Of a stretch of DNA of 22,545 nucleotides, positions 7,404 to 15,321 are shown piece after piece. Each line of letters begins with the position of its first letter. Position 1 is the stretch's first letter. The DNA lies in contig JAYUSZ010000347.1 of assembly GCA_043755435.1 (NCBI GenBank), positions 1-22,545 on the forward strand, read 5' to 3'. Both the position numbers and the translations under genes were made by a program. This DNA is from JANXSF01 sp043755435 (GTDB lineage: Bacteria > Acidobacteriota > Terriglobia > Bryobacterales > Bryobacteraceae). The notes below the pieces were generated by a model, which had not been told where the DNA came from, ran no database searches, and saw nothing but the letters and a program-made list of their open reading frames with translations.

Positions 7404-8333
7404 CTATTGCTTCGCCGCAGTGGGTATGTTCTTCAACAATTCTTCTGGTACCGCGAACATAATATTGAATGGCATAAATGCCCCGGTTTGTTCCACTTTC
7501 ACCAAACCGCGGCGCATTGGCTTAGGTGCTTTGTCGCTTGGATGGTAGGCAATCAAAACCCGAGTCTTCTCCCCAGCTTTCAGTTCCGATTTTTCCAGAG
7601 CGATGGTCATCCCAGGTAGCGTCTCGTAATCCAGCATCAGCGATACTACCCCCTGCATGTTGTTGGTGATCAGAATCTCTTCCTTGGAATCCGCAAAACT
7701 GGAGAGCATCAAGTCCTGTTTATCCATCTTCACCTGGGCAATCACGTCTGCCCCCGATTGTGGCCGAGTGACCAGCTTGCTTTCTGGATCGCCTGGACCA
7801 GCCTTAAATCCGCCAAAAGGCGTCCCCGCCGCGTTTTCTTTGTCCAGATACCATTTCCATTGGCCTTTCTCCAGTTTCCAAGTGGATGCAATGGGAGCCT
7901 TCAGCGGTACCGCGTCTCCATGAAACACGTAAGTGATCCCAACAGTCAAAGTCACTACAGCCTTTTTGAAATTATCCTTGTAATCCACCTTGATGATTTC
8001 AAACTCACGGTACTTCGATTTTTGCGCGTTGAAATAATCGTCCTGGCTGGAATCGGCAACCAACGGAATGCACTGCCGGAATTTGCCTTCCACGTGCAGT
8101 TGATAAAACTTGGCGACATTGGCGATCAGCGCTTTGTTTACCAGCGGAGGGGCCTGATTGAAGATTCCAGATCCTGAAGCAACGGGCGCAACCGGTGCCG
8201 GCGTTTTAGGCGCTGCAACTACTGGCGCTGGTTTTGCCGCAGGAACTGCCTTTTTCTGTTGAATAAGTCCCGGCTGCGCCATCGCTAGCGAACAAACGGC
8301 AAAGCCGAGCAGATACAGATACATTTTCTTCAT
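7404..8333 (-). CDS. Secreted protein with Pro/Ala-rich linker, function unknown
   Basis: The protein has 309 residues from ATG 8333; no strong Shine-Dalgarno is seen. It has a clear signal peptide (MKKMYLYLLGFAVCSLAMA/Q), then an Ala/Pro/Lys/Val linker at about 26-55 typical of exported proteins near the cell wall. A domain at about 60-200 contains FYQLHVEGKFRQCIPLVADS, then YKDNFKKAVVTLTVG and WKLEKGQWKWYLDKE. This pattern recalls NTF2-like secreted domains that use WKKEDGKWYW motifs, but I cannot confirm that. The last 100 residues look like an immunoglobulin-like sandwich (ILITNNMQGVVSLMLDY, ELKAGEKTRVLIAYHP), similar in style to DUF1573/ASH domains. It starts 39 nt after the DUF1549/DUF1553 gene and is probably in the same transcript. 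Confidence 0.7.
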   Translation of the reverse strand: MKKMYLYLLGFAVCSLAMAQPGLIQQKKAVPAAKPAPVVAAPKTPAPVAPVASGSGIFNQAPPLVNKALIANVAKFYQLHVEGKFRQCIPLVADSSQDDYFNAQKSKYREFEIIKVDYKDNFKKAVVTLTVGITYVFHGDAVPLKAPIASTWKLEKGQWKWYLDKENAAGTPFGGFKAGPGDPESKLVTRPQSGADVIAQVKMDKQDLMLSSFADSKEEILITNNMQGVVSLMLDYETLPGMTIALEKSELKAGEKTRVLIAYHPSDKAPKPMRRGLVKVEQTGAFMPFNIMFAVPEELLKNIPTAAKQ

Positions 8334-8372
8334 TCTACATTTAGACGCGGGTAACCGCTCAAAAGTCTGGTC

Positions 8373-10523
8373 CTATTGATTGAACAAAAACCCGTTGGAG
8401 TTCAGCAGCGCCCACATCAAATCCTGAGCCCTCTCTCCGCGGTCGCCCTTTGATAAATAAGCGTCCGCCGTTGCCAGCTCTTTCCCTTGCGGATAACGCC
8501 CGAGACCCGCCAGATAAAGTTCCTCGGCCAGCTCTTTATTGCTGACGTTCTTTACCAACATTTTGGCGATGCGCCCTTCAGGATCAGCAATCGAATCGGC
8601 AATCATACTGCCGTTCAGGAGGTTCAAAGCTTGTACCAGACTTACATCTGTTCGCCGTTCACATTCGCAAGATGTTTGCCGTTCAGGACGGCCAAACAGG
8701 TCCAGGAAGCCGCCCTTGGCCACATGTGGATCCACAAAATCCTGCGCCTTGGCTTCCATCGGAACTTCTGGGAATTTGCGCTTGCTTCCGGTGGCCGATT
8801 GAATGGCATCGAAAAGCTGTTCCGCACTTAAGCGCCGCGGCAGAGCATGGCTATAGTTCATCTGATCTTCGGCATTCCATTCGTTGGTCAAGTAACTTAG
8901 CTGGTACGCTCTGGAACTGACAATTGTCTTGATCATGTGGCGAACATCGAAGTTGTGATCCAGAAAATCCTTGGTCAAGGCATCCAGCAACGGCCCGTTA
9001 GAAGGAGGATTCGTCGCGCGGATATCATCCACTGGATCAATAATTCCCGTGCCCATGAAATAGCTCCACAAACGGTTGGCCATGGCCTTTGCAAAATAAG
9101 GATTCTCACGAGCCGTCAGCCAACTAGCTAAGCTTTCACGCAACTCAGCATCCTTCACTGCGAACTTATCATTTGCGAACAGGAACTTCGGACTCATCAA
9201 ACGGCCATCCTTGGGATGCTTGATGTCGAAATCCTCACGCTTGTCATAGACGATTCCTTCTTCGGAATCCATGCCCGATTTCACAGTGGTCTTGCCGAAG
9301 AACGCCGTCAATTGGTAATACTGATTTTGCGTCCACTGTTCAAAAGGATGATCGTGGCATTGCGCACAAGTCATCCGGACGCCCATAAACAGCTGCGTTG
9401 CCGTCTCCATCGCCACTTTCGGCTCTGCTGTAAAGCGGAAGAAATTGGCTGGAGGATTTTGATAAGTGGACCCCCGTGCAGTCAGTAGTTCCTTCACCAT
9501 CTTGTCATATGGTTTGTTGATGGCAAGCGATTCGCGAATCCACTCATGAAACGCCCAGGCACCTTTTTCGCCCAGCTTCGTACGATTCACTTGGAGCAAA
9601 TCGCTCCACTTCACCGACCAATGATTGACGAATTCCGGGCGTGCCATCAGCTTGTCGATTATCGCTACGCGCTTCTTGCTGGTCTCAGTCTTGTCGGCGG
9701 TAAAAGCACGAATCTCGGTTGGAGTTGGCGGCACACCAATCAGATCGAAACTCACCCGTCTCAGAAATTCCGCATCCGTCGCAAGGTCAGAAGGCAGCAT
9801 TTGCAGCCGCGCCAGCTTGGTGTTCACATGCTTATCAATGTAGTTGTTCTCGCCTGGATTCGCCCAGGAAAAACCAGCTTTGCCAGCCAGCACAGTTACT
9901 GGAATCACACTCAGCTTGCCTTCGTAACGAACCAATAGTGCAGCTTCGCCCTGACGGATAGTTTTCACTTCACCACTGTCATCCACCTCAGCAGTTACTG
10001 GAACGCTGGAATTGTATTGGGCCAACTGAGTAACATTGCGCTCACTGCCATCGGCGAAGTGGGCCACCACTTTCATCTTTTGGGAGGCACCGGCTTTGCC
10101 AACAAATATTTCAGCAGGTTCCACGTCAAGCTTGGTTACTGTGCCTGAAACAGGATCGCCAAACACCGCGCCCTCTTTCATCCATTGTAGAATCTGCTTG
10201 TAATACTCTGAATCAGTATCAAACCGCAGACCACCACCATGAGGCACTCCCATTGTTGGCTTCAGCAGAACCAAACTCTTTTCCGGTTCGGTGCGGTTGA
10301 ATCGGCGGCCAGAAAGGTCGTGCAAAATGGCGCGGTAATCAAATTCAGGATCATAGCCACGCAGACTCAGTTTGAAACCGGCCTTGCCTTTGGCTCCACC
10401 GTGGCAGGGTCCAGAAGTGCAACCCATTTTGTTGAACACCGGCATAATGTCTTTAACGAAAGACATCGGCGCGGCTGTTGCCGCTGTAATTGCCATTAAG
10501 AATATTGCGGAACGCTGAATCAT
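8373..10523 (-). CDS. DUF1549/DUF1553 cytochrome-type secreted protein with BIG2-like domain
   Basis: The protein has 716 residues from ATG 10523. It has a signal peptide (AIFLMAITAATAA), then a planctomycete-type cytochrome module with CX4CH (CTSGPCH, 35-41) followed by KGKAGFKLSLRGYDPEFDY. A bacterial Ig-like domain is at about 131-212 (EVKTIRQGEAALLVRYEG). DUF1549 spans about 225-415, including RRVSFDLIGVPPTPTE and a second heme-like motif CAQCH (386-390). DUF1553 spans about 445-700, with ANRLWSYFMGTGIIDPVDD, RRLSAEQLFDA, SCECERR and ALNLLNGSMI. The family is abundant in Planctomycetota and Acidobacteriota. It is often linked to carbohydrate or polymer breakdown, but its chemistry is not established. 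The ATG is 5 nt after the stop of the PPC-domain gene, so the two are surely cotranscribed. Confidence 0.9.
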   Translation of the reverse strand: MIQRSAIFLMAITAATAAPMSFVKDIMPVFNKMGCTSGPCHGGAKGKAGFKLSLRGYDPEFDYRAILHDLSGRRFNRTEPEKSLVLLKPTMGVPHGGGLRFDTDSEYYKQILQWMKEGAVFGDPVSGTVTKLDVEPAEIFVGKAGASQKMKVVAHFADGSERNVTQLAQYNSSVPVTAEVDDSGEVKTIRQGEAALLVRYEGKLSVIPVTVLAGKAGFSWANPGENNYIDKHVNTKLARLQMLPSDLATDAEFLRRVSFDLIGVPPTPTEIRAFTADKTETSKKRVAIIDKLMARPEFVNHWSVKWSDLLQVNRTKLGEKGAWAFHEWIRESLAINKPYDKMVKELLTARGSTYQNPPANFFRFTAEPKVAMETATQLFMGVRMTCAQCHDHPFEQWTQNQYYQLTAFFGKTTVKSGMDSEEGIVYDKREDFDIKHPKDGRLMSPKFLFANDKFAVKDAELRESLASWLTARENPYFAKAMANRLWSYFMGTGIIDPVDDIRATNPPSNGPLLDALTKDFLDHNFDVRHMIKTIVSSRAYQLSYLTNEWNAEDQMNYSHALPRRLSAEQLFDAIQSATGSKRKFPEVPMEAKAQDFVDPHVAKGGFLDLFGRPERQTSCECERRTDVSLVQALNLLNGSMIADSIADPEGRIAKMLVKNVSNKELAEELYLAGLGRYPQGKELATADAYLSKGDRGERAQDLMWALLNSNGFLFNQ

Positions 10524-10528
10524 AAAAG

Positions 10529-12784
10529 TTATCTAACCGCCTGGGCCGAACCGGCTATCACCAGTTTGGCATCAATATCTTGAATCTTGTATTCGGCCTT
10601 GGCTTTCCTGCCCGTATCTGGAGCGATTCCGGTAAGTCTAATATCGTAATTGCCAGCCACAGCTTGAGCACTAGCTTCGCATGTCAAAGTGAAAGCGGTT
10701 TGGCCTTCAAGCAATTCCGCAGGTTGACAAGTTACATTATCCGGTAAGTCAGCTGCAGCTATCTTTACGGTGGAACCTTCAAAAGTGAAGTCACGCCAAA
10801 TGGTGCCTTTCAACTGCGTCTTCCCACCCGGAGTCAATTTCAAATTCTTTGAATCAACCTTAACCAGGAACCCTTGCGCTACTTCAATTTCAATTGCTGG
10901 CGAGTATATGGGAACCAGCTTGCCATCAATATCCGCCTGCGTTTCCAGCAGCATGTCAAAAACAACCAAAGGGGTAAAGAAATTCGTATTCAATAGAATT
11001 CCTGCCCCTTCCTTTTCACCTTTAAGAATCCTAATGTTCCCTAACTTGGCCGCCGTTGTATTGGTGATTTTCCCGTTCGTCTTGGCACCTGCTTTCAGGG
11101 TGGCCTTGTAATTCAGCGGAAACTCAACGCCCTGGCTGATGTGTATCAAAGGACTGGCTGCTGCTAACGTTACAGGCAAAGGCTTACTAACTGCCATTGG
11201 TAAGTTCAAGTCCAGCCACGGAGCCACAAAAGCTTTCTGGCGATTCCCTTTCGGTGCAACCACCATGCCAGGACCACGGGCGATTCGTTTCATGCCATGT
11301 TCGGAAATTCCACTTACTTGAAGGTCCACAAAGTCATACTTCAAACCGGGCTCGGCAGTAATAGTCAAAACACCTGTTGAGCTTCTATAAGCCGAACCTT
11401 CTTCATTGAAATTCTGCGCCGCTGCTTCGTGCAAAATATGGCCGCCAGCCACCGTGAATCCAGGGGGCAAGTTGTCCACATAAAGCCTTACTGGCCCCTC
11501 GTAACCACGCCGCTGCATTAGCACCGCAATCTGCGAAGTGCCTCCAGCCGGTACGTTCACAAAAGGAGTCAGCAGCGTTAGAGTATAGTCCGCCTGTTCT
11601 TTACGAGCTTCCAAGCGGTAACCATAGGCCGGTCCGCCGTTGCCTTGCACGTCTTCAATGGCAACAGTAACTTCAGTTACACCAGCAGGGATCGTTATCG
11701 GAAGCGTCGGATCCGAATTGTCAATGTCATCACGCGAGGCTAATTTCTTGCCTTTCTGGTCGAAAACAGTAAGCAATGCGTCCAGTTTTGAGGAACCCAA
11801 AGATGCTGCGTTCACCTCGAATACCCAATCTTCTCCGGGCTTCACTGCCAACGGATACTTATCTACTTCACCCGGCCTGCTGATGCGGCCATTCATCACG
11901 ACGCCCGGTTTCAAGGGGCTACCTTCAAAGGCATCATCCAGGTCGCTCCACACAAACGGAAAAGGAAGCTTCGATGTCGCCTTTACTTTTAATGGTGCCG
12001 CAAGATTGCCCCCAACCAATTCCACATTCGCCGTTGAACCACGCTTTGCGCCCAACGGGAACAGCGCATCAGCATAGGTATAGCTGCCAACTTTCAGGCG
12101 ATAGAAATTCTGCACCTGGTCGCTATAGCGGGTGTCATGAACGCGTAACTTATAAGTACCAGCCTTGGCTAGGATCAATTCCATTCGTGGATCCACACCC
12201 GCGCCATCATCGTTCTTGCCGACTAACTTACCCGTGGCATCGTAGATTTCAATGGCCGGATCCAAAGCCGAACCCGCGCGGCGCGATTCCACCTCGAACA
12301 CCAGTTTTTGGCCAGCCTTCACATCAAAGGAATAATAATCCTCATCGCCGCCAGTTAGGGTTCCATTTACAACTCCAGGCACAATGAACTTTTCAGCTGT
12401 TGCAATGGAGTTATTCAACTCTTTGGGCTTTATAGTTTCAATTTCTTCGCTTTCGGGAAGGTCGCCGATTGCAAACAACACCACGTTGGACAAGCCATCG
12501 TCACTAATCAACCGCAACGGATAAAGACCCAGCGGGGCATCGGCGGGGATGTTCAATAGAAACGGTAACTCAGTTCCAGCGCGCATCAGGTCAAGCGGTG
12601 GATTCAGGCGCGATGCCGTACCGGGCACGCCGCTTTTCAGGCGCATGCCCATTAATAGGCCTTCTCCGCGCAATTTCACTTCAACAGTGCGACCACGTTC
12701 GGCACCGTGCGGATACACTTCGCGGATAACTGGAGGCAACGCGTAGGCTGAGGAGGCGATCAGAAATAGTACAATTGGCCGCAT
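10529..12784 (-). CDS. Secreted PPC-domain protein (pre-peptidase C-terminal domains)
   Basis: The protein has 751 residues from ATG 12784. The ATG shares its first base with the TAA of the upstream gene (TAATG), so translation is probably coupled. It has a signal peptide (MRPIVLFLIASSAYA). The first domain (about 17-105) looks like an IPT/TIG-type sandwich (VYPHGAERGRTVEVKLRGEG). Two PPC domains follow: about 135-235 (GGDEDYYSFDVKAGQKLVFE, then AKAGTYKLRVHD) and about 305-395 (RPGEVDKYPLAVKPGEDWVF). The remainder is a string of beta-sandwich segments with no catalytic motif. PPC domains usually serve binding or presentation on secreted enzymes. Genes like this often accompany DUF1549/DUF1553 genes in Planctomycetota and Acidobacteriota, so a binding partner role for the next gene's product is a fair inference. 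Confidence 0.85.
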   Translation of the reverse strand: MRPIVLFLIASSAYALPPVIREVYPHGAERGRTVEVKLRGEGLLMGMRLKSGVPGTASRLNPPLDLMRAGTELPFLLNIPADAPLGLYPLRLISDDGLSNVVLFAIGDLPESEEIETIKPKELNNSIATAEKFIVPGVVNGTLTGGDEDYYSFDVKAGQKLVFEVESRRAGSALDPAIEIYDATGKLVGKNDDGAGVDPRMELILAKAGTYKLRVHDTRYSDQVQNFYRLKVGSYTYADALFPLGAKRGSTANVELVGGNLAAPLKVKATSKLPFPFVWSDLDDAFEGSPLKPGVVMNGRISRPGEVDKYPLAVKPGEDWVFEVNAASLGSSKLDALLTVFDQKGKKLASRDDIDNSDPTLPITIPAGVTEVTVAIEDVQGNGGPAYGYRLEARKEQADYTLTLLTPFVNVPAGGTSQIAVLMQRRGYEGPVRLYVDNLPPGFTVAGGHILHEAAAQNFNEEGSAYRSSTGVLTITAEPGLKYDFVDLQVSGISEHGMKRIARGPGMVVAPKGNRQKAFVAPWLDLNLPMAVSKPLPVTLAAASPLIHISQGVEFPLNYKATLKAGAKTNGKITNTTAAKLGNIRILKGEKEGAGILLNTNFFTPLVVFDMLLETQADIDGKLVPIYSPAIEIEVAQGFLVKVDSKNLKLTPGGKTQLKGTIWRDFTFEGSTVKIAAADLPDNVTCQPAELLEGQTAFTLTCEASAQAVAGNYDIRLTGIAPDTGRKAKAEYKIQDIDAKLVIAGSAQAVR

Positions 12785-14121
12785 TAGTCGTTCCTCGCAA
12801 CGGTGGTTTTTTCAAGCGGTACTGGCGCAAAGGCTTTCAGCAGTTTGCCAGAGATATCGTAACTGCGTACCATGCCATCAAAGCCTGCAGTTAGTAACTC
12901 CTTACTTCCAGGATGGAAGGCCAAGGTATAAATGCCACCTAAGTGACCAGTGCACTTACCAGTAGGTTCGCCGGTCTCCAGGTTATAGATATGTACGTCA
13001 CCTACCTCAGAACCTACCGCAAGATATTGCCCGTCAGGCGAAATGGCAAGCGACAAAATCGGTCCATCCTGTTTTTCGAACTTTCGGATCAAAGTGGAAT
13101 CATCGGCAATCCGCATGGTGCGGGGCCGGTCTAACTTATATAGATACGGAACGCGCTCAGCACCGCCTACGGCAATCCAATCTTTTTTGGGATGGCGGGC
13201 CAAGGCGGTTAGCGGTTCGCGCAGCAGGTTCACATTTTCAATGAACCGCCCGGTTTCTACTTCCGTCAACTTGGCAGCTCGATCACGACTTACACTGACT
13301 AAGCGTTTGCCATCCACTCCGAAAGCCGTGCCGAAAGACCATTCTTCGTGGTGATCCATTTTACGGATCTCTTTCCCAGTTTCCGCATCGTAGAGCCGGA
13401 CGGATTTATCGGCACCCGCGAAGGCAATCTTTGATCCGTCGGGAGAAAAAGAGACGCCGAAGAAAGTGTCGTTTGAGGCCAAAACACTGGCCGTTTGCTT
13501 GCGCGAAGCAACGTCCCAAATCTGCAATTCGCCACGCTCTGCCGGATCGCCACCAACTGCGGCCAGCCGTTTTCCATCAGGCGAAAAAGCGATGCTATGA
13601 ATGCGCATGGCAATGCCGGGGAGCCTTGCCAGCAGTTTGCCGCCATATTCATGGAGTAGAATTTCACGATACCCGGCAACAGCCAGCAGTTTGCCATCAG
13701 GCGAAAAAGCAACCGACATTACTAGTGGTGGAGCAGTATAAACAGCGGGAGTAATTGTTTTGGTAACTTGCTTAGTACCAGTGGAATCATCTTTCGCCCC
13801 CTCTGCAACCCAGCGGCGGAAGATTGCAACGGTTTCATCTGTAAGTGGTTTACCGCCAAAGGGCATGCGCGGCTGGCGCTCGCCAGAGATGTATCCAACC
13901 ACAGTTGTGAAACCCGGACCCTTACCTCCGCCTTTTTGGAAATCTGCATACGAGCTGAGCAGCAGTCCGCCCTGCTTATTTTGAGGCATGTGGCAACCGA
14001 GGCATTGCTTTTTAAGGACCGGTTCGATGTCTCTTTGAAAGGAAACAGGAGTCTCCGCGCCGGTGAGCACAAAAATTGCACACAAGCCAACAAGTAAAAC
14101 TTGGGCCAGCCGTTTGGTCAT
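12784..14121 (-). CDS. Secreted heme protein with seven-blade WD40 propeller
   Basis: The protein has 445 residues from ATG 14121. It has a signal peptide (AQVLLVGLCAIFVLTGA), then a planctomycete-type cytochrome c domain with CLGCH at 40-44 and a likely axial Met at M86 (RQPRMPFGGKPL). A WD40-type beta propeller fills about 133-440. Seven blades can be counted from repeats such as VAFSPDGKLLAVAG, IAFSPDGKRLAAVG, VSFSPDGSKIAFAG, LAISPDGQYLAVGS and LAFHPGSKELLTAGFDG, which gives a closed ring. WD40 rings normally bind proteins, so it probably tethers or wires the heme to partners encoded downstream. It heads a cluster of five genes on this strand, and an extended -10 promoter lies just upstream. 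Confidence 0.88.
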   Translation of the reverse strand: MTKRLAQVLLVGLCAIFVLTGAETPVSFQRDIEPVLKKQCLGCHMPQNKQGGLLLSSYADFQKGGGKGPGFTTVVGYISGERQPRMPFGGKPLTDETVAIFRRWVAEGAKDDSTGTKQVTKTITPAVYTAPPLVMSVAFSPDGKLLAVAGYREILLHEYGGKLLARLPGIAMRIHSIAFSPDGKRLAAVGGDPAERGELQIWDVASRKQTASVLASNDTFFGVSFSPDGSKIAFAGADKSVRLYDAETGKEIRKMDHHEEWSFGTAFGVDGKRLVSVSRDRAAKLTEVETGRFIENVNLLREPLTALARHPKKDWIAVGGAERVPYLYKLDRPRTMRIADDSTLIRKFEKQDGPILSLAISPDGQYLAVGSEVGDVHIYNLETGEPTGKCTGHLGGIYTLAFHPGSKELLTAGFDGMVRSYDISGKLLKAFAPVPLEKTTVARND

Positions 14122-14139
14122 AGTTAATCCGCTGAGTGG

Positions 14140-14148
14140 ATTATATCA
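14140..14148 (-). promoter_or_regulatory. Extended -10 promoter of the heme/WD40 operon
   Basis: Read on the minus strand, the bases are TGATATAAT: a perfect TATAAT (complement of 14140-14145) preceded by the extended TGn. No good -35 is present at 16-18 nt, as is common with extended -10 promoters. The expected transcript start near 14133 would leave only about 12 nt before ATG 14121, with no Shine-Dalgarno, so the message would be nearly leaderless. It overlaps the upstream side of the small plus-strand gene at 14155. Confidence 0.5.
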
Positions 14149-14154
14149 GGAGTT

Positions 14155-14328
14155 TTGAAGCGCCTGTTTTATGCCGGTGTGTTGGTACTCGGGTATTTGG
14201 CGGAGGCCCGGGCAAATCCGGCTAAGAATGCACCGTTTGCTCACAAGCGGAACTGTTGGGGTTTGAAGGTTGGGCCGCGCTTCAAAAAGGTGGTTGAGGC
14301 CGCGGGTTGCAAGAAGAATTTCCAGTGA
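14155..14328 (+). CDS. Possible small secreted peptide, 57 residues
   Basis: This short open frame starts at TTG 14155, with AGGAG at 14148-14152, only 2 nt before the start, which is closer than usual. The N-terminus reads KRLFYAGVLVLGYLAEARA, a good signal peptide with an Ala-x-Ala cleavage site. The mature part would be about 37 residues, strongly basic (PAKNAPFAHKRN, GPRFKKVVEAAGCKKN), with two Cys (CWGLKV and AGCKK) that could form one disulfide. Codon third positions are G/C-rich as in real genes nearby. It is divergent from the heme/WD40 operon. I know no matching family. Chance cannot be excluded at this length, and the short spacing to AGGAG counts against it. Confidence 0.4.
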   Translation: MKRLFYAGVLVLGYLAEARANPAKNAPFAHKRNCWGLKVGPRFKKVVEAAGCKKNFQ

Positions 14329-14477
14329 TGAAAACCTCAATCAACATCTTTCACGCCGATGTATATGGTTAATTCTGAGGTTGATTCCTTATAAGATTTG
14401 TACCTACTTCATGCCCGCTGCCGGATCAACTACTGACGGGTGCTCTGCAAGGATTCGGACATGGAGTTAAGAGTTAC
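14329..14477. other. Short noncoding stretch before the hsdM remnant
   Basis: No open frame of interest is seen. The only structure is a 7-bp inverted repeat, AACCTCA near 14335 against TGAGGTT near 14377, too short to interpret. Confidence 0.4.
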
Positions 14478-14527
14478 CCCATTCGCCGACAAAGCTAACC
14501 TCGGCATTTGTCCTTATCGGCGATGGG
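14478..14527. repeat. Quasi-palindrome at the broken end of hsdM
   Basis: On the plus strand CCCATTCGCC (14478-14487) pairs with GGCGATGGG (14519-14527) with one T bulged, and GACAAA (14488-14493) pairs with TTTGTC (14507-14512). The right arm carries an extra CTTATC (14513-14518). The right arm is hsdM coding sequence (the LPIADKDK region read on the minus strand); the left arm is not. The left arm is therefore an imperfect inverted copy of the last hsdM bases, as expected from fold-back synthesis at a broken end. Confidence 0.55.
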
Positions 14528-15162
14528 AAGGACTATTAGGTTGGCCATCAGTTTGACGGCGTCGCGCGGGGTCCAATGTTCGCCGGCTTCCTCGTTGTTT
14601 TCCTCGTTGAATTTGCGGACGAGTTCCTCGAAGACGGTGCCCATGGAGTGATTGTCCATGCCGGGATGCTTTACCGTTTTGTCGCCATTAAGGACTGGGT
14701 TGGGGCTGAGGTTAATTTCGGGGTCGAGGAATTTATTGATGAGAGTGCCGAGGGCGTCGGCTTTAGAGAGGGTAGAAATCTGGTTACGGAACTTGAAGTT
14801 TTCGAGAATATCCTAACGTTTTCGGAAAAACCATTGAGGTAGGCCTCGAAATCGGCTTTTAGCTGGGCTTGGCTGGAGCGGCCGGAGAGGTCCTTGAGAG
14901 TGAACGGGGAGGTGTTGTAAAAAGCTTGATCGGCAGCGTTGCAAAGGGCGCGGTGTTGTTCCGTGATGGCGGCTTTGTCGAGCATGGATTTGGCCTCGAG
15001 GACGGCCTGTTTGGTGGGTTCGAGAACGGCGTCGAAGCGGCGGAGGACGCACATGGGTAGTATGACGTCGGCGTATTTGCCGCGTTTGAAGAGGTCGCGA
15101 AGAACGTCGTCAGCAATGCCCCAGATGAAGGAGACGATTTTATTGTGTGCGGCTTGATCCAT
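14495..15162 (-). pseudogene. hsdM: Frameshifted, truncated hsdM (type I restriction-modification methyltransferase)
   Basis: From ATG 15162 the frame encodes a normal HsdM N-terminal domain of about 116 residues: DQAAHNKIVSFIWGIADDVL, then GKYADVILPMCVLRRFDAVL, then YNTSPFTLKDL. One base is missing between 14815 and 14814. After it, the HsdM sequence resumes in another frame: ILENFKFRNQISTLSKADA, then KHPGMDNHSMGTVFEELVRK, then EHWTPRDAVKLMANLIVLPI. Homology ends near 14505 and a TAG follows at 14497-14495. About 222 of roughly 500 residues remain. The AdoMet-binding and catalytic motifs (FxGxG-like and NPPY/NPPF) are absent, and no hsdS or hsdR is near. An intact HsdM would methylate adenine with HsdS as specificity subunit; this copy cannot. 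No IS element is visible at the break. Confidence 0.88.
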
Positions 15163-15321
15163 GAATATATTCGATGATTTGACTTAACAAGAACAATGAT
15201 ACATGCAGGAATGCGAGTCAAAGTAACCGGGGAGTTTATGGGAAAGTTCATAGTGCTTTATTTTCTGCCAGATAGGTAAAGTTTTGATTTAGACAATCAC
15301 CTGTGATCGGGGAGGGGGGCT

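Noticed and set aside
13000..13740. Repeated GCCATCAGGCGAAAAAGC-like segments, considered as a CRISPR or DNA repeat
   Set aside because: They are the SPDGK codons of successive WD40 blades in one gene, not an array.
14146..14340. Minus-strand frame of 64 codons
   Set aside because: It is antisense to the small peptide frame, overlaps the operon promoter and has no signal or family pattern.
14859..15251. Minus-strand frame of 130 codons over hsdM
   Set aside because: It is a shadow of the hsdM frame; the HsdM sequence is in the frame starting at 15162.
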